Shown here: positions 1-8,723 of the stretch, piece after piece
Layout: every line of letters starts with the position of its first letter
Position numbering within the stretch: position 1 is the stretch's first letter
From: Alphaproteobacteria bacterium
GTDB lineage: Bacteria; Pseudomonadota; Alphaproteobacteria; Micavibrionales; Micavibrionaceae
Length of the DNA: 58,420 nucleotides
Reading direction: 5' to 3'
NCBI GenBank assembly: GCA_023140215.1
Contig: JAGLMC010000036.1
Coordinates: forward strand, 1-58,420
Program-made: the position numbers and the translations under genes
The notes under the pieces: generated by a model
Told to the model about the DNA's origin: nothing
Databases searched by the model: none
The model's input: only the letters and a program-made list of their open reading frames with translations

Positions 1-2
1 AC

Positions 3-1358
3 GGTGCCGGATGGGTGACTGTAGGCTCTAGCGCTGGTACGGGAGCTGGTATCTTCGAGATTGATACTAATGTTATCCGCGTTAAGTCATCAGTCGCTAG
101 TTACACAACAGATGACTTCGTAATCGGATCCTCTACATTAGATGACAACGTAGGCACCACAGATGATAACAACCGCATGTTCTTTGATAAATCCAAAGGT
201 GCTTTCCGTGCCGGATCATCGAACGACACAACAAATTGGGATAGCGCTAGTATTGGAGAATATTCTTTTGCAACAGGTCTTCAAACAACCGCCTCCGGTG
301 ATTGGTCCACAGCAATGGGAACCGGCACAACCGCCTCCGGTAACCTTTCTACCGCGTTGGGTAATACAACAACAGCATCTAATAATAACACCACTGCAAT
401 GGGATATTTATCAACCGCCTCCGGCATCAGATCTACTGCAATGGGATATGATACAACCGCTTCCGGTTATGGCTCCACCGCGATAGGATATGAAACAACT
501 GCCTCAGGTACAGCTTCCATTGCGATGGGACGAGAAACAACCGCTTCCGGTATTTCTTCCACCGCGATAGGATATAAAGCAGTTGCAGGTAGTGGCACAG
601 CTGCTGATGGAAATGGTGACGGATCTGTAGCGTTTGGTTTGATTGATAATGCTGTAGTTATTACAACGAAGCCTATGGTTACAGGCATTCAGTCAATGGG
701 CATATTTATGGGCGATCAAGATGGAGTTGATCTTGCAGCTAATAATGTAATGGGGGTATTGGGTGGTTCTGTGATTATTGATCCGAATATCCCAGCAACA
801 CTTCTTTCAACAACTTACGCTCTGGAAGTTGTCGGTGATGCTGCCAAATCAACGGGAACCGCTTGGATAAACTCTTCAGACATACGCCTTAAAGATATCC
901 ATGGCGAGTATGAAAAAGGCCTAGATGAAATCATGACTCTGCGCCCAGTGAAATTTTCATATAAGAAAAACAACCCAAGAAAACATAACAGCGAAAACCA
1001 ACATGTCGGTTTCATCGCTCAGGAAGTCCAAAAAGCTTTCCCTGAAGCTGTAAACAAAAGAGGAGACGGATATCTCGACTTCGATATGCACCCTGTTAGC
1101 GTGGCCATGGTGAGCGCTGTTCAAGACCTTAAGAAAGAAAATGACACCCTTAAGTCTGAATTAGCCACTATGCAAAAAGCACAAACTCAGACACAAACCG
1201 CTCTTAAAGACATAACTGCGCAATTAGTAACACTAAACAAAGCTGCCGGTCAGAATGTAGGAAAAGCATCAATGCTCTCTTATCTGTGGATATTGCTTGC
1301 TCTTCTTGGTGGTTTTGGGTTGTCTATTGTGGTTCAACGCAAATATACTGCTTCTTAA
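3..1358 (+). CDS. YadA-head / S74 chaperone fibre protein with C-terminal membrane anchor (5' partial)
   Basis: The reading frame is open to the left edge, so the real start and any export signal lie outside the window; the first in-window start is GTG at 15 (447 residues from there, used for numbering). Residues 85-188 hold about seven 14-residue repeats of the type TTASGxxSTAMGYx, the YadA/Hep_Hag left-handed beta-roll head seen in trimeric surface fibres. Residues 287-375 are a peptidase S74 intramolecular chaperone domain with the SDIRLK signature, followed by HVGFIAQEVQ and a coiled coil (about 368-412). Residues 420-440 form one hydrophobic segment followed by QRK. S74 domains in phage tail spikes trimerise and cut themselves off; the Ser288/Lys293 spacing of the self-cleaving dyad is kept. 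There is no beta-barrel anchor, so this is not a standard trimeric autotransporter. The family assignment is solid; function is inferred. Confidence 0.85.
   Translation, partial: GAGWVTVGSSAGTGAGIFEIDTNVIRVKSSVASYTTDDFVIGSSTLDDNVGTTDDNNRMFFDKSKGAFRAGSSNDTTNWDSASIGEYSFATGLQTTASGDWSTAMGTGTTASGNLSTALGNTTTASNNNTTAMGYLSTASGIRSTAMGYDTTASGYGSTAIGYETTASGTASIAMGRETTASGISSTAIGYKAVAGSGTAADGNGDGSVAFGLIDNAVVITTKPMVTGIQSMGIFMGDQDGVDLAANNVMGVLGGSVIIDPNIPATLLSTTYALEVVGDAAKSTGTAWINSSDIRLKDIHGEYEKGLDEIMTLRPVKFSYKKNNPRKHNSENQHVGFIAQEVQKAFPEAVNKRGDGYLDFDMHPVSVAMVSAVQDLKKENDTLKSELATMQKAQTQTQTALKDITAQLVTLNKAAGQNVGKASMLSYLWILLALLGGFGLSIVVQRKYTAS
267..578 (+). repeat. Degenerate 42-bp tandem repeats encoding YadA head repeats
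   Basis: About seven and a half in-frame units of 42 bp, recognisable by the recurring accaccgcctccggt-like core, encode 14-residue head repeats of the fibre gene. The units differ at many positions, mostly while keeping the protein motif, so this is an old coding repeat rather than a recent expansion. Confidence 0.85.
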
Positions 1359-1374
1359 GAAATACAGATATTAT

Positions 1375-2796
1375 ATGGAAAAAACTTGCTTCAAAATTTT
1401 GTTACTGATTGTTACTATGCTTTTTCCACTATTAATAGGAGCATGTACGTCTATCCCGCAAGCACAGTTTAAAGAATCATTAAGCATGGCTGAAGATGCT
1501 TGCCCAGCGCCAATATTATTCACAAAACTTAAAATGGAACTTCCGGCAGGCAGCGATGTCGGTACAATCTATAATTTTGGTATGAGTACAAGCTCTTGGT
1601 TTGTAGTACCTGCAAACCGTTATATGCTACAAAAAGCTATTTCAACGAAAGAATTATCTTCAACTTTTAATATGGTTCTGGAAGGACAGGGCTATGATGT
1701 AGTTGATTATCTCGATCCAATCTTCGAGGAAGAAGCTGAAAATGAATATTTACGCACTGAATACCGCATCGGCGGTAAAATTATTGATGCAAAAATGAAT
1801 ATTGACCATGAAGGATACAAACGTTTCGGTGCTGTTATTTATGGAAACAGCGGTAAAAAAGGAGAACTATATCTCAAAATTAAATGGAGTATTTATGATG
1901 CTCTACGCCGCACAACAGTTTATACAACTATTACAGAAGGTACTGGAAAACTTCGTTATGCTGATCCTGAAGGTATGACATTAATGCTAAACAATGCATT
2001 TGAAATGGCAGCTCACAACTTAAGCTCAGATATAGGCTTTTATGATTTATTAGTTAATGGTATAAAACCTGATAATTGGAAAAAACATAAAAAACAAGAT
2101 GACCGTCCACTCAAATATGACTCTCAGGAACAAGTCAACATCGAGCCACAATCATTATCTTCCTCACCACTAACACAGCATATTAATGAAACAAAAAAAG
2201 CTGTTGTTATAGTTCAAGGTGGAGCAGGTCATGGATCAGGTTTTTTCATTACAAAAAACGGACATATTCTAACTAATCAACATGTAGTCGGTAATGCTCA
2301 ACGAGTACGCATTGTAACCGCCAATAAAAAAGAAAAACTGATAGCTCAGGTGTTACGTATAAACCGAGCGCGTGATGTCGCTCTACTTAAACTTGAAGAA
2401 AAAATTGATAACATGAAGATTACAACTCTGCCATTGCGTATAAAATTACCAGCCGTAAGCGAAGATATTTACGCAATAGGTACGCCAAAAGCAACTCGTC
2501 TACAAGATACCTTAACCAAAGGAATTGTAAGTGCACACCGCCCTAAATACCGATTTGCCGGTAGTCGTATGGACTTTATACAAGGCGATATAACGATTCA
2601 TGGCGGTAATAGCGGAGGGCCTCTTCTTGATAAGAACGGTAATATTATCGGTTTAACAGTCAGTGGTTTTGTTTTCGGAGAAGATAGAGCCAATTCTAAT
2701 CTCAATTTATTTATTCCAATCGGTGATGCACTAAAAAAACTTAACATTAACGTAGACACAAATGATAATTCTCCATTAAATATCACATATCAATAA
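1375..2796 (+). CDS. Lipoprotein with trypsin-like (S1C) serine protease domain
   Basis: The chosen ATG at 1375 gives 473 residues and puts a lipoprotein signal at the N-terminus: a hydrophobic stretch and the lipobox LIGAC with Cys24. An upstream start at 1297 in the same frame would run into the preceding gene and spoil the signal. Residues 25-260 are an uncharacterised envelope region. Residues 280-460 are an HtrA/trypsin-like protease fold with all three catalytic residues in context: His303 (TNQHVV), Asp334 (RDVALL) and Ser413 (GNSGGP). No PDZ domain follows, unlike DegP. It starts 16 nt after the fibre gene on the same strand, so the two are probably one transcript and may act together at the cell envelope. 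The substrate is unknown. Confidence 0.85.
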   Translation: MEKTCFKILLLIVTMLFPLLIGACTSIPQAQFKESLSMAEDACPAPILFTKLKMELPAGSDVGTIYNFGMSTSSWFVVPANRYMLQKAISTKELSSTFNMVLEGQGYDVVDYLDPIFEEEAENEYLRTEYRIGGKIIDAKMNIDHEGYKRFGAVIYGNSGKKGELYLKIKWSIYDALRRTTVYTTITEGTGKLRYADPEGMTLMLNNAFEMAAHNLSSDIGFYDLLVNGIKPDNWKKHKKQDDRPLKYDSQEQVNIEPQSLSSSPLTQHINETKKAVVIVQGGAGHGSGFFITKNGHILTNQHVVGNAQRVRIVTANKKEKLIAQVLRINRARDVALLKLEEKIDNMKITTLPLRIKLPAVSEDIYAIGTPKATRLQDTLTKGIVSAHRPKYRFAGSRMDFIQGDITIHGGNSGGPLLDKNGNIIGLTVSGFVFGEDRANSNLNLFIPIGDALKKLNINVDTNDNSPLNITYQ

Positions 2797-2801
2797 CCTT
2801 C

Positions 2802-2833
2802 CTCTTGACTTCATAGTGATAAATGCTCCATAT
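2802..2833 (+). promoter_or_regulatory. Heat-shock (RpoH-type) promoter candidate for hslV
   Basis: CTCTTGAC at 2802-2809 and CCATAT at 2828-2833 are separated by 18 nt. This is close to the alphaproteobacterial RpoH pattern (CNCTTGAA, about 17 nt, CCANAT). hslVU is a classic heat-shock operon. The start codon at 2842 lies only 8 nt past the -10 element. Confidence 0.5.
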
Positions 2834-2841
2834 CCTAGCTT

Positions 2842-3426
2842 ATGAGAAACGAATACACAGATTATGCAAATGCTCAAAAATGGCGGGGAACAACAATCCT
2901 TTCTATACGTAAGGGCAATAATGTAGTGATTGCCGGAGATGGACAGGTTTCTATGGGAAGCACTGTTCTAAAAAATAACGCACGAAAAGTACGGCGCCTT
3001 GGTCGTGATGAAGAAATTATCGCAGGATTCGCTGGAGCAACAGCAGATGCATTCACACTGTTTGAACGTCTTGAAGCCAAACTTGAAGCACATCCGGGTC
3101 AATTAACACGGGCATGCGTAGAACTAGCAAAAGATTGGCGTACAGATAAATATCTTCGACGTCTCGAAGCACTAATGGCCGTATGTGATAAAGATACATC
3201 CTTGATACTAACCGGAACAGGTGACGTAGTAGAACCACAAGATGGCATTATAGGAATTGGTTCTGGCGGAAATTATGCTCTTGCTGCTGCGCGTGCGCTA
3301 TACGAACAAGATTTAACAGCAGAACAAATTGCAGAAAAAGCACTTAAAATTGCCGCAGGTATTTGCGTTTACACAAATGAAAATATTACCATTGAAAAAC
3401 TGGAGAAAAACAATGACAGCGAATAA
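2842..3426 (+). CDS. hslV: ATP-dependent protease peptidase subunit HslV (ClpQ)
   Basis: HslV is the proteasome-like peptidase of the cytoplasmic HslUV protease. The protein has 194 residues. A 16-residue propeptide ends in WRG and is followed by Thr17-Thr18; Thr17 should be the catalytic N-terminal nucleophile after processing. The conserved stretches [15 protein letters not shown] and [11 protein letters not shown] are present, as is the C-terminal region [10 protein letters not shown]. The ATG at 2842 is the only usable start before the nucleophile; no clear ribosome-binding site precedes it. The end overlaps the next gene by 14 nt. The dedicated unfoldase hslU lies one gene downstream. 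Confidence 0.97.
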   Translation: MRNEYTDYANAQKWRGTTILSIRKGNNVVIAGDGQVSMGSTVLKNNARKVRRLGRDEEIIAGFAGATADAFTLFERLEAKLEAHPGQLTRACVELAKDWRTDKYLRRLEALMAVCDKDTSLILTGTGDVVEPQDGIIGIGSGGNYALAAARALYEQDLTAEQIAEKALKIAAGICVYTNENITIEKLEKNNDSE

Positions 3427-3853
3427 AGTAACAGAATGTTTAAATAAAGTTTTAGCAGATACTTTTATACTATATTTTAAAACACATAGCTTTCATTGGA
3501 ATGTCGAAGGAGCACAATTTAAAGCACTTCACGACTTATTTGATGAACAATATAATGAGCTATGGATAGCCACGGATGAAATTGCAGAACGTATTCGCGC
3601 TCTTGGTGAATATTCCCCAAATAGCTGGGCATCTATGGTTCCTTATACTGAACTGTCTGAAGAAAATAATATCCCTGATGCAATTACAATGATTAAACAA
3701 CTTGCAAGTGACCATAAATCTCTTGCTAAATCTCTTAAGCCATACTTGAAAATAGCACAAGAAACAGAAGATGAAGTTACAGCAGACCTTTTTATTACTC
3801 GCATGAGCGTCCATGAAAAAACAGCGTGGATGTTAACTTCTCTAGCACAATAA
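3413..3853 (+). CDS. dps: Dps family DNA-protecting ferritin-like protein
   Basis: The ATG at 3413 (MTANKVTE) follows a GGAGA ribosome-binding site and gives 146 residues, a normal Dps length; a longer in-frame start at 3329 would lie inside hslV. The ferritin-like motif [13 protein letters not shown], followed by [24 protein letters not shown], carries the His, Asp and Glu residues of the Dps intersubunit ferroxidase site. Dps dodecamers oxidise and store iron and protect DNA in stressed cells. The gene sits between hslV and hslU, overlapping hslV by 14 nt, so co-expression with a heat-shock protease is likely. The N-terminus lacks an obvious long Lys-rich DNA-binding tail. Confidence 0.9.
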   Translation: MTANKVTECLNKVLADTFILYFKTHSFHWNVEGAQFKALHDLFDEQYNELWIATDEIAERIRALGEYSPNSWASMVPYTELSEENNIPDAITMIKQLASDHKSLAKSLKPYLKIAQETEDEVTADLFITRMSVHEKTAWMLTSLAQ

Positions 3854-3873
3854 ACAATGAAAATATAAATAAA

Positions 3874-5226
3874 ATGCCGAAACAAAAACACACTGATCAA
3901 GCTTTATCAGTTGAAGTCCCATCTTTTAGCCCACAAGAAATTGTAAGCGAACTAAATCGTTTCATTATTGGTCAAAATGATGCAAAAAAAGCAGTAGCTA
4001 TTGCCTTGCGCAATCGTTGGAGACGTATGCAACTTGAGCCTGATTTACAAGAAGAAGTTTATCCAAAAAATATTCTTATGATCGGCCCTACCGGTGTTGG
4101 TAAAACCGAAATTGCACGCCGTTTAGCAAAGCTAGCCAACGCACCATTTATTAAAGTTGAAGCTACAAAATTTACCGAAGTCGGCTATGTTGGAAAAGAT
4201 GTTGAAGCTATTATTCGTGATCTCACAGAATCCTCAATCCATATCACAAGGGAAAAACTACGTAAAACTGTACTATCACAAGCTGAAATATATGCAGAAG
4301 AACGTGTACTAGATGCATTAGTTGGTGAGACAGCAGGCGAAGGAACACGCAAAAATTTCCGTGAAAAACTTCGAAATGGTGAACTCAATGACCGCGAAAT
4401 TGAAATTGAGATTGCCGATAATAATAACCCACTTGGCGGTATGATGGATATACCCGGAATGCCGGGTGCATCAATGTCTATGATTAATATGAATGACATG
4501 TTTGGTAAAGCATTCGGTGAACGCACAAAAAAGAAAAAATTTAGCGTTAAAGAAAGTTATGATATTTTAATACAAGAAGAATCTGACAAGCTTTTAGATG
4601 AAGATAAAATAGTAAATACTGCACTTGAATTAGTGCAACAAAATGGAATCGTTTTTATTGATGAAATTGATAAAATTGCAGCACGTCAAGATGTGCGCGG
4701 AGGCGATGTCTCACGTGAAGGAGTACAGCGCGATTTATTACCCTTAATAGAAGGAACAACCGTTACCACCAAATACGGGCTCGTTAAAACTGATCATATG
4801 CTCTTCATTGCCAGTGGAGCTTTTCACTATGCTAAACCATCTGATTTATTAGCAGAGCTACAGGGGCGTTTGCCAATACGTGTAGAATTACGAGCTCTTA
4901 CTGAAGAAGATTTCAAATTAATTCTAAAAGATACAGAAGCAAACCTTATCAAACAATATGTTGCACTAATAGGCACAGAAAATGTTACACTAGACTTTGA
5001 AGATGAAGCAATTAATGAAGTTGCTCGTTTGTCATTTGAAATTAATGAACGAGTAGAAAACATAGGTGCAAGACGTTTGCACACAGTAATGGAAAAACTT
5101 CTTGAAGAAATAAGTTTTACAGCCTCAGATCGAGGTGGAGAAGCCATAAAAATTACTGCAGATTATGTGCGTGAAAATGTTGAAGAACTAGTAAAATCAT
5201 CAGATTTAAGCAAATTCATTCTGTAA
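3874..5226 (+). CDS. hslU: ATP-dependent protease ATPase subunit HslU (ClpY)
   Basis: HslU is the AAA+ unfoldase ring that feeds substrates to HslV. The ATG at 3874 (MPKQKHTD) gives 450 residues, typical of the family, and leaves 20 nt after the Dps gene; another start at 3826 would overlap it. The N-terminal [16 protein letters not shown] motif, Walker [10 protein letters not shown], the pore motif GYVGKDVE, Walker [12 protein letters not shown], the I-domain (about residues 110-230) and the sensor stretch [14 protein letters not shown] are all visible. It ends with the conserved SDLSKFIL tail whose last residues dock into HslV. The 3' end overlaps the convergent mdh gene by 11 nt. Confidence 0.97.
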   Translation: MPKQKHTDQALSVEVPSFSPQEIVSELNRFIIGQNDAKKAVAIALRNRWRRMQLEPDLQEEVYPKNILMIGPTGVGKTEIARRLAKLANAPFIKVEATKFTEVGYVGKDVEAIIRDLTESSIHITREKLRKTVLSQAEIYAEERVLDALVGETAGEGTRKNFREKLRNGELNDREIEIEIADNNNPLGGMMDIPGMPGASMSMINMNDMFGKAFGERTKKKKFSVKESYDILIQEESDKLLDEDKIVNTALELVQQNGIVFIDEIDKIAARQDVRGGDVSREGVQRDLLPLIEGTTVTTKYGLVKTDHMLFIASGAFHYAKPSDLLAELQGRLPIRVELRALTEEDFKLILKDTEANLIKQYVALIGTENVTLDFEDEAINEVARLSFEINERVENIGARRLHTVMEKLLEEISFTASDRGGEAIKITADYVRENVEELVKSSDLSKFIL

Positions 5227-6211
5227 CAATAGATATAAGATGTTTTTCAATAGACGAACGTTCAGATCTAAGATCTTCCTCTGTAGCATTCATACGAATA
5301 CGAGAAAAATCATTGATTTCCAATCCCTGCACAATTTCATATTGTCCATCTTTACAAATACACGGATATCCATAAAAAACACCAGGCGCAATACCATACG
5401 AACCGTCAGAAAGCACAGCCATAGAAACCCAATCATCCTCATCTGTACCAAGAATCCATGAACGCATATGACCAATAGCCGCTGATACCGCCGACGCAAC
5501 AGAAGATACCCCGCGAGATTTAATAACTGCCAAACCTCTTTGCTGCACATCATTAATAAACGAATTCTCATACCATTCCTTATCAACTTTAGATAAGGCC
5601 GGCTCTCCACATACTGTTGTGTGATGCAAATCCGGATATTGTGTAGTACTATGATTACCCCAAATAATAACTTTCTTCACATCTTTAGAATTAGTACTGG
5701 TTTTTTCAGCTAATTGACTCAAAGCCCTATTGTGATCAAGACGCACCATCGCTGTAAAACATGAAGGATCAAGATCCGGTGCATTTTGCTGAGCAATAAG
5801 TGCATTTGTATTCGCCGGATTACCAACTACAAGAACTTTAACATTACGATTAGAATGTTCATTAATTGCACGTCCTTGAGTGCTAAAAATCCCACCATTA
5901 GCCTGAAGTAAATCAGAACGCTTCATACCATCTTTACGAGGCATTGCACCAACCAAAATCGCATAATCAGCATCCTTAAAAGCTACATTGGGATCATCCG
6001 TTGCAATGCATCCCTCAAGCAAAAAGAATGCGCAATCCTTTAACTCCATAATCACACCCTCAAGTACACTGAGTGCAGGAGTAATCTCAAGCAAATGTAA
6101 AATAACCGGCTGATCTGCTCCCAACATCTCTCCGGAAGCAATGCGAAAAAGTAGCGCATATCCAATTTGACCGGCAGCACCTGTAACAACAACACGTACG
6201 GGAGGTTTCAT
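5216..6211 (-). CDS. mdh: Malate dehydrogenase, cytosolic-type
   Basis: This enzyme interconverts malate and oxaloacetate with NAD in the TCA cycle. It has 331 residues. The Rossmann motif [18 protein letters not shown], the mobile-loop motif [20 protein letters not shown] and the catalytic [12 protein letters not shown] segment place it in the cytosolic/chloroplast-like malate dehydrogenase group. Most alphaproteobacteria instead carry the lactate-dehydrogenase-like type, usually just upstream of sucC-sucD; here mdh stands alone about 25 kb from sucD. It converges on hslU with an 11-nt overlap, so neither gene has its own downstream terminator. AAAGAAAGG upstream is a plausible ribosome-binding site. 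Function is sure; the unusual subtype may mean gene replacement. Confidence 0.95.
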   Translation of the reverse strand: MKPPVRVVVTGAAGQIGYALLFRIASGEMLGADQPVILHLLEITPALSVLEGVIMELKDCAFFLLEGCIATDDPNVAFKDADYAILVGAMPRKDGMKRSDLLQANGGIFSTQGRAINEHSNRNVKVLVVGNPANTNALIAQQNAPDLDPSCFTAMVRLDHNRALSQLAEKTSTNSKDVKKVIIWGNHSTTQYPDLHHTTVCGEPALSKVDKEWYENSFINDVQQRGLAVIKSRGVSSVASAVSAAIGHMRSWILGTDEDDWVSMAVLSDGSYGIAPGVFYGYPCICKDGQYEIVQGLEINDFSRIRMNATEEDLRSERSSIEKHLISIVTE

Positions 6212-6360
6212 AATTTAAAGCCTTTCTTTGAAATTACATCTCTAATGTGTACAATAAAATTCTGGGCGCATACTACATCTCATAAAGGATGAAGTCGAGA
6301 CATCTAAGAATTATCCGAAACTATACACATTAATAAAAAATAATAAAACTTCTAAAATAC

Positions 6361-7452
6361 CTATTTTTTCTCTAAATACTCTTCAGATTGCATCTCAAGT
6401 AAACGGGAAATAGTTCGCTTAAACTCAAAAGCATAATCATCACCAACATAAAGTTGGTTCGACAAAGCATCAGCACTAATAACCAAATTCGTTTTATTCT
6501 CATACATAGCATCAATGAACATTATAAAACGTTTAACCTCATTACGATGATCTTCCCCCATCTTTGGAACATTTTCTAAAAATACAGTATGATATTTTTG
6601 CGCAATAATTAAATAATCTTCCACTCCGTGCGAATTTTCACAAAGCTGAAAAAATGTAAAACGTGCAATGCCTTCAGTAGTACTCACAATAATTTTACGA
6701 CCCTTAACCTCAAGCACATCTTCTTCAGGCAAAATATTATCTGTCAGATAATTAAACACACCATCAACGGCTTGAGTTGCCTCTTTACCTAAAGGATAAA
6801 AATAAGCGCCCTCACGTTTCAAACACTGCGCCCTAAAATCAATAGAACTATCCAGATGCACAATCTCCAATTTGTCACGCAACAAATTTATAAACGGCAA
6901 AAACAAATCACGCTGCAATCCATTTTCATAAAGCAATTCAGGCTTCCAATTACTAGTAGCAACTATAATAACTCCAAAATCAAACAAAGCTGTAAACAAA
7001 CGCCCTAAAATCATTGCATCCGTAATATCAGTAACATGAAATTCATCAAAACACAGCACTCGCGTTTCTTTAGCAATTCGCGCTGCCAGCTCCGGCAAAG
7101 CACCATCAACACCACTACCAAAATCACCGGACTTGCGCTTTAAATGTAAATAATCATGAACATCAATCATAAAAGCATGAAAATGAACACGACTTCGTGA
7201 AATATCATCTGATAAACAATCAAAAAATAAATCCATCAACATAGACTTTCCTCGCCCAACGCCTCCATAAATATAAATACCTTTAGGCTGAATTTTCTTT
7301 TCCCAGACTTTCCAACGTTTTTTATTATTCTCTAAAATAATTTCATCATAAAGACGCTGTAGAAAATCCACAGCCATAGTCTGCTCTGAGTCAGCATCTA
7401 TAATACCTTCTGAAAGAAGTTTTTTATATAATTCAAGAGGACTTTTAAGCAT
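6361..7452 (-). CDS. zapE: ZapE / AFG1-family AAA ATPase
   Basis: The ATG at 7452 (MLKSPLELYKKLLSEG) overlaps the tatC stop by 8 nt and gives 363 residues, matching the AFG1/ZapE family; the frame extends upstream but would overlap tatC more deeply. Walker A is GGVGRGKSMLMD, Walker B is LCFDEFHVTD, and the family stretch HFHAFMIDVHDYLH is present. Bacterial ZapE associates with the division ring; the mitochondrial homologue AFG1/LACE1 works in membrane protein quality control. It is the last gene of the run starting with dgt. It lacks transmembrane segments and is expected in the cytoplasm near the membrane. Confidence 0.92.
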   Translation of the reverse strand: MLKSPLELYKKLLSEGIIDADSEQTMAVDFLQRLYDEIILENNKKRWKVWEKKIQPKGIYIYGGVGRGKSMLMDLFFDCLSDDISRSRVHFHAFMIDVHDYLHLKRKSGDFGSGVDGALPELAARIAKETRVLCFDEFHVTDITDAMILGRLFTALFDFGVIIVATSNWKPELLYENGLQRDLFLPFINLLRDKLEIVHLDSSIDFRAQCLKREGAYFYPLGKEATQAVDGVFNYLTDNILPEEDVLEVKGRKIIVSTTEGIARFTFFQLCENSHGVEDYLIIAQKYHTVFLENVPKMGEDHRNEVKRFIMFIDAMYENKTNLVISADALSNQLYVGDDYAFEFKRTISRLLEMQSEEYLEKK

Positions 7453-8203
7453 TTGTTTTTGATATATAACGAATAAGAATAATAGAAATTTCATACAATC
7501 CCATTATAGGAACAGCTAATAAAATTTGACTAATCACATCTGGAGGTGTCAAAAATGCTGCAACAACAAAAGTAACAATCAGTGCATATTTACGCCCCTT
7601 AACCAAAGTATCCGCTGTAATCAAACCATATTTTCCCATCAAAGTTAACAATACTGGAAGTTGAAAACACAAACCAAAAGCAAATATAAGCGTCATAATA
7701 AGATCAAGATATTCACTAACTCTAGCCTCAAGTTGAATCGGTAACGCAGTTTCAATTCCTGTGCTTTGAAAACTAAGAAAAAATGGCCAAGCCATCGGTA
7801 GCACCACATAATAAACACATGCCCCACCCAAAAAAAACAATATCGGCGTAGCTATAATAAACGGTAAAATTGTATTTTTTTCATTCTTATGCAAGCCAGG
7901 TGCAATAAAAAGCCATATCTGCCATAACAAAACCGGAAAGGTAACAAATATTCCAGCAAAAAAAGTAACCTTAACATAAGTAAAAAAAGCTTCCGTAAGT
8001 CCGGTATAAATTAAACGATTTGAATCTCCGTCTCCCATTGCATCAGCAAGAGGCTGTACCAAAAAACTATATATCTGATCCACAAAACTAAAACTAACCG
8101 CCGCACCAAAAATCATAACACCAATCGTCCACAATAAACGATGGCGCAACTCTATAAGATGCGCACTCAAAGGCTTAACCTCTGCATCAACAAGTTTATT
8201 CAT
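7445..8203 (-). CDS. tatC: Sec-independent protein translocase TatC
   Basis: TatC is the polytopic core of the twin-arginine translocase and binds the twin-Arg signal peptide of folded proteins. The 252-residue product has the N-terminal signature LSAHLIELRHRLLW, six hydrophobic segments and the conserved FEARVSEYLDLI-like region (here LEARVSEYLDLIMTLIFAFGLCFQ) between segments 3 and 4. It overlaps tatB by 8 nt and zapE by 8 nt, implying translational coupling. In many relatives serS follows tatC; here zapE does. Confidence 0.96.
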   Translation of the reverse strand: MNKLVDAEVKPLSAHLIELRHRLLWTIGVMIFGAAVSFSFVDQIYSFLVQPLADAMGDGDSNRLIYTGLTEAFFTYVKVTFFAGIFVTFPVLLWQIWLFIAPGLHKNEKNTILPFIIATPILFFLGGACVYYVVLPMAWPFFLSFQSTGIETALPIQLEARVSEYLDLIMTLIFAFGLCFQLPVLLTLMGKYGLITADTLVKGRKYALIVTFVVAAFLTPPDVISQILLAVPIMGLYEISIILIRYISKTNA

Positions 8204-8483
8204 CAGAAATATTCGGTTTTATATCCAAATCCTCAACAACAATTTTATCCGCACCGGCCTCATCAAAATCACGTTCTTCAAAATTTACAGATTTGCGGAG
8301 ATTATCAAGATCATCCTCACTCATAAATTCTTCAAATTGACGAGAAAAAGCATATCGAATATATTGCAAGCGACGCACTACCCTTCCCAAACTACGCATA
8401 ACAACAGGAATTTCTTTCGGCCCTGTAAACAGAACAATAACAATCATAATCAAAAGTAATTCTGGAAAACCGAAATCAAGCAT
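8196..8483 (-). CDS. tatB: Sec-independent translocase subunit TatB
   Basis: The 95-residue protein has the TatA/B layout: a short periplasmic start MLDFGFPELLL, one transmembrane helix (residues 5-20) that breaks at a Gly-Pro hinge (FTGPKEIPVVMRSLG), then an amphipathic helix and an acidic tail. The PELLLIMIVIVLFTGPKE motif with Glu8 separates TatB from TatA. TatB pairs with TatC to recognise substrates at the inner membrane. The tail is short compared with the 150-170 residues of well-studied TatB proteins. It lies between tatA (16-nt gap) and tatC (8-nt overlap). Confidence 0.93.
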   Translation of the reverse strand: MLDFGFPELLLIMIVIVLFTGPKEIPVVMRSLGRVVRRLQYIRYAFSRQFEEFMSEDDLDNLRKSVNFEERDFDEAGADKIVVEDLDIKPNISDE

Positions 8484-8499
8484 AAAAACTCACTATACT

Positions 8500-8688
8500 C
8501 TAGGACTGCTCGTCTTTTTTCTCTATTGAATCTGTTTTAAGGTCAACATCATCCTCATCCTTTAAACCTTTTTTAAAGCTCTTAATACCTTTAGCAAGAT
8601 TCTCAGCAATAGCAGGAACACGAGATGCACCAAAAAATATCACAATCAAAAGAATAATCAGTATAATTTGCAATGGTCCGGGAGTCAT
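8500..8688 (-). CDS. tatA: Sec-independent translocase subunit TatA
   Basis: The 62-residue protein has one N-terminal membrane helix (residues 6-19) followed by the FFGASRVPAIAENLAKGIKSFKKG amphipathic helix, the TatA signature with the FG pair and the Gly-rich hinge. TatA polymerises to form the conduit used by the Tat system. It follows scpB by 35 nt, and its ATG is preceded by a weak AAGGA-like site (AAGGATTTTAAATT). It is the first of the tatABC genes. Confidence 0.94.
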   Translation of the reverse strand: MTPGPLQIILIILLIVIFFGASRVPAIAENLAKGIKSFKKGLKDEDDVDLKTDSIEKKDEQS

Positions 8689-8723
8689 AATTTAAAATCC
8701 TTATCTATTCATCACTTCATCAT

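Noticed and set aside
267-578. Regular direct repeats resembling a CRISPR array
   Set aside because: The units are in-frame 42-bp coding repeats of YadA head motifs with no unique spacers and no cas genes nearby.
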